From NCBI GenBank assembly GCA_003241055.1, contig QFOD01000001.1:1-64000 (forward strand): a stretch of DNA of 64,000 nucleotides, given 5' to 3'. This document shows, one piece after another, positions 61,650 to 64,000 of the stretch. The notes beneath the pieces were generated by a model that was given only the letters and a program-made list of their open reading frames with translations, searched no databases and was not told where the DNA came from. How positions within the stretch are numbered: the first letter of the stretch is position 1; every line of letters begins with the position of its first letter. Source of the DNA: Roseateles depolymerans (lineage in GTDB: Bacteria; Pseudomonadota; Gammaproteobacteria; Burkholderiales; Burkholderiaceae_C). A program made the position numbers and the translations under genes.

Positions 61650-62774
61650 ATGACTCTGCAAGCACCCCGCCTGGGCCTGTCGGTCTGCGAGGCCAGCGGC
61701 GACCTGCTCGGCGGCCTGCTGCTGGCCGGCCTGCGCCAGCGCTGGCCCGAGCTCAGCGCCCAGGGCATGGGCGGCCCGCGCATGCAGGCCCAGGGCTTCG
61801 AGGCCTGGTGGCCCAACAACCTGGCCTTCATCGGTTACGTCGAGGCGCTGATGCATCTGCGCGAGGCGCTGTCGCGCCGCCGCCAGTTGGGCGACCGCCT
61901 GATTGCCGGCCAGCCCGACGTGTTCATCGGCATCGACGCGCCCGACTTCAACTTCGGTCTCGAGACCCGGTTGCGCGAGGCCGGGCTCAAGACCGTGCAC
62001 TTCGTGTGCCCCTCCATCTGGGCCTGGCGGCCCGAGCGCGTGAAGACCATCAAGCGCGCGGCCGACCATGTGCTGTGCCTGTTCCCGTTCGAGCCGGCGC
62101 TGCTGCAGGCGGCGGGCATAGCCGCCACCTACGTGGGCCATCCACTCGCTGATGCGATTCCGTTGGAGCCTCCACGCACCGCCGCGCGCCAGGCGCTGGG
62201 TCTGGCCGAGGGCGATACCGTCATCGCGCTGCTGCCGGGCAGCCGCAAGAGCGAGATCCGCTATGTCGCGCCCGCGCTGATCGGCGCGGCGCGGCTGATG
62301 GCCCGGCCTGGTCGGCGCTTCGTGATGCCGGTGGCACCGGGCATGCGCGCGCTGCTGCAGCCCATGCTGGGTGATGTGGACATTCAGCTGCTGGACGGCC
62401 GCTCGCACGAGGCACTGGCGGCCTGCGACGTGAGTCTCGTGGCCAGCGGCACGGCCACGCTGGAGGCCGCGCTGTTCAAGCGGCCCATGGTGGTCACCTA
62501 CAAGATCCACCCGCTGAACTGGTGGCGGCTGCAGGGCCGGGCGCTGCAGCCCTGGGTAGGCCTGCCCAACATCCTGGCGCGCGACTTCGTCGTGCCCGAG
62601 CTGCTGCAGCAGCAGTGCACGCCCGAGGCGCTGGCCCGCGAGGCGGAAGCGCTGCTGGACGATGGGCCGCGGCGCGAGCGCATCCAGCAGCGCTTTGTCG
62701 ACCTCCACGAGATGCTGCGGCAGAACACTGCCCAGCGTGCTGCCGATGCGATCGCGCAGATCATTGGCGCCTGA
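61650..62774 (+). CDS. lpxB: Lipid-A-disaccharide synthase
   Basis: A 374-residue GT19 glycosyltransferase that joins UDP-diacylglucosamine to lipid X. Signatures: CEASGDLLGGLLLAGL, GIDAPDFNFGLETRLREAG, VCPSIWAWRPERVKTIKRAADHVLCLFPFE, GHPLAD, and LPGSRKSEI. ATG at 61650 begins just before the conserved start. It overlaps rnhB by 29 nt if the latter starts at 62746. Confidence 0.97.
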   Translation: MTLQAPRLGLSVCEASGDLLGGLLLAGLRQRWPELSAQGMGGPRMQAQGFEAWWPNNLAFIGYVEALMHLREALSRRRQLGDRLIAGQPDVFIGIDAPDFNFGLETRLREAGLKTVHFVCPSIWAWRPERVKTIKRAADHVLCLFPFEPALLQAAGIAATYVGHPLADAIPLEPPRTAARQALGLAEGDTVIALLPGSRKSEIRYVAPALIGAARLMARPGRRFVMPVAPGMRALLQPMLGDVDIQLLDGRSHEALAACDVSLVASGTATLEAALFKRPMVVTYKIHPLNWWRLQGRALQPWVGLPNILARDFVVPELLQQQCTPEALAREAEALLDDGPRRERIQQRFVDLHEMLRQNTAQRAADAIAQIIGA

Positions 62775-63378
62775 GCAGGTGGCGCTGGACTGGACCCCGC
62801 AGGGCCTGCTGGCCGGTGTCGACGAGGCGGGGCGCGGCCCGCTGGCCGGCCCGGTCGTGGCGGCCGCGGTCATCCTCGACGAGTTGCAGCCGATCGCCGG
62901 GCTGGCCGATTCCAAGGTGCTGAGCCCGGCGCGGCGGGCGCGGCTCTTCGACGAGATCCGCGCCAAGGCGCTGTGCTTCTGCATTGCGGAGGCCAGCGCG
63001 GCCGAGATCGACGAGATCAACATCCTGAACGCCACGCTGCTGGCCATGCAGCGCGCCGTCGCCGGCCTGCGCCTGAAGCCGGCCCTGGTGCAGGTCGACG
63101 GCAACCGCCTGCCGCGCCTGAGCGTGCCGGCGGAGGCCATCGTCAAGGGTGACGCCAAGGTGGCGGCCATCTCGGCGGCCTCCATCCTGGCCAAGGTCAC
63201 GCGCGACCTGCAGTGCGAGCGCATGCACGAGGCCCATCCGCAATACGGCTTCGCCACGCACAAGGGCTATCCCACGCCCGAGCATCTGGCTGCGCTGCGC
63301 GAACACGGCGCCAGCCCCTGGCACCGCCGCAGCTTCGCGCCGGTGCGTGCCTGCCTTTCATCCGGAGACCGCGCATGA
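62746..63378 (+). CDS. rnhB: Ribonuclease HII
   Basis: A 210-residue enzyme that cuts RNA in RNA-DNA hybrids, also at single ribonucleotides. The acidic site begins in GVDEAGRGPLAGP, with QVDGNRLP and a further Asp near KGDAKVAAISAASILAKV. The start is uncertain: ATG at 62746 overlaps lpxB by 29 nt, TTG at 62764 or GTG at 62779 would reduce or remove the overlap. None has a clear ribosome site. The stop overlaps the next ATG. Confidence 0.93.
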   Translation: MRSRRSLAPEQVALDWTPQGLLAGVDEAGRGPLAGPVVAAAVILDELQPIAGLADSKVLSPARRARLFDEIRAKALCFCIAEASAAEIDEINILNATLLAMQRAVAGLRLKPALVQVDGNRLPRLSVPAEAIVKGDAKVAAISAASILAKVTRDLQCERMHEAHPQYGFATHKGYPTPEHLAALREHGASPWHRRSFAPVRACLSSGDRA

Positions 63379-64000
63379 GCCGCGTCGAAGCCATCACCTC
63401 GCGCGACAACCCCGCGCTGCAGCGGCTGCGCAAGCTGGCGGCCGACCCTGCCGGCTACCGCAAGACCGGCAGTGTCTGGATGGAGGGCGACCATCTGCTG
63501 CGTGCCGCGCGCACGCGCGGCTGGACGCCGTCGCTGGTCGTCGCCACCGAGGCGGCGATGGCGCGCCCCGAGCTGCGCGAGCTGGCCGAGACTGCGCCGC
63601 GCGTGCTGGTGGTGTCGGCGGCGCTGTTCCAGACCCTCAGCGGGCTGGAGTCGCCGGCGCTGATGGGGGCGGAATACCTGTTGCCCGAGACGGCGCCGTT
63701 GCAGGGTGCCGTGAACACGCTGGTTCTGGATCGCCTGCAGGACGCCGGCAATGTCGGCGCCATCCTGCGCAGTGCCGCCGCCTTCGGCGTGCGCCAGGTA
63801 CTGGCGCTGAAGGGCACGGCCGCGCTGTGGTCGCCCAAGGTCGTGCGGGCCGGGCAGGGCGCGCACTTCGCGCTGCAGCTGCACGAGGGCCTGCAGCCGC
63901 AAGACCTGGATCTGCTGACGCTGCCCCTCATCGCCACCAGCTCGCACACCGAGGCTTCGCTGGGTCAGGTCGTGCTGCCGCGGCCCTGCGCCTGGGTCAT
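63375..64000 (+). CDS. TrmH/SpoU-family RNA 2'-O-methyltransferase (partial, cut by window end)
   Basis: The first 208 residues of a SPOUT-class RNA methyltransferase. A substrate-binding N-terminal domain (SRDNPALQRLRKLAADPAGYR, WMEGDHLLRAA) precedes the knotted domain with motif 1 LDRLQDAGNVGAILR. Motifs 2 and 3 lie beyond the window. Such genes follow rnhB in Burkholderiales. The RNA target (rRNA or tRNA) is not known. Start ATG overlaps the rnhB stop (ATGA). Confidence 0.93.
   Translation, partial: MSRVEAITSRDNPALQRLRKLAADPAGYRKTGSVWMEGDHLLRAARTRGWTPSLVVATEAAMARPELRELAETAPRVLVVSAALFQTLSGLESPALMGAEYLLPETAPLQGAVNTLVLDRLQDAGNVGAILRSAAAFGVRQVLALKGTAALWSPKVVRAGQGAHFALQLHEGLQPQDLDLLTLPLIATSSHTEASLGQVVLPRPCAWV

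Overview
The window is high-GC chromosomal DNA from a betaproteobacterium, most likely Burkholderiales. Supporting signs are the gene order (hfq-hflX-hflK-hflC-DUF2065-hisZ-purA; rpsB-tsf-pyrH-frr-uppS-cdsA-dxr-rseP-bamA-skp-lpxD-fabZ-lpxA-lpxB-rnhB; sucA-odhB-lpd-zapE), HisZ, an SmpB-free but RNase R/tRNA-Leu(CAG) junction, a PEP-CTERM protein and two copies of a GC-rich two-hairpin intergenic repeat. A Comamonadaceae/Rubrivivax/Leptothrix-like host is my best guess, made from gene content only. Almost every gene is a core gene; no IS element, prophage gene, CRISPR array, rRNA operon or toxin-antitoxin pair was seen.

Layout. 1-660: tRNA cluster (Cys, two identical Gly, Leu-UAA) preceded by an orphan 3' end of tRNA-Gly that may mark the edge of a former or present insertion lying left of the window. 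674-1733 (minus): YjfB-like small protein and glutamate racemase. 1873-6545: etfBA, an acyl-CoA dehydrogenase and a nitronate monooxygenase-like flavoprotein behind a LiuR-like operator. 6570-10086 (minus): UPF0126 membrane protein, orphan peptide-type solute-binding protein, Cys-rich small protein, 2OG-Fe(II) oxygenase. 10358-18140: 2-oxoglutarate dehydrogenase genes with a guanidinium-exporter-like SMR gene inserted before lpd, then zapE and a coiled-coil secreted protein. 18398-24270: PEP-CTERM protein, PP2C phosphatase, DUF465 protein, DinG-like helicase, bamD and rluD. 24498-27577: scpB, an unusually long rluB, ndk.

27699-36299: rlmN-pilF-rodZ-ispG-hisS-yfgM-bamB-der, a tightly packed series linking RNA modification, cell shape, isoprenoid synthesis, translation, outer-membrane assembly and ribosome biogenesis. 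36377-43387: hfq-hflX-hflK-hflC-DUF2065, then hisZ-purA-phosphoribosyltransferase. 43638-48813: tRNA-Leu(CAG) head-to-head with rnr, then NAD(P)HX repair enzyme and a DadA-type oxidoreductase on the minus strand. 48899-64000: rpsB leader, rpsB-tsf, pyrH-frr, then the envelope run uppS to lpxB (undecaprenyl carrier, CDP-diacylglycerol, isoprenoid precursor, sigma-E protease, OMP assembly, lipid A), rnhB and a SpoU methyltransferase cut by the window end.

I found no convincing new multi-gene system. The most useful leads are the tRNA-Gly remnant, the repeated two-hairpin element, the structured rpsB leader and rpsB-tsf tandem hairpins, the SMR gene inside the 2-oxoglutarate dehydrogenase operon and the low-complexity extensions of RluB. 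Starts were adjusted wherever the longest reading frame ran into a promoter or lacked family similarity; those cases are stated.
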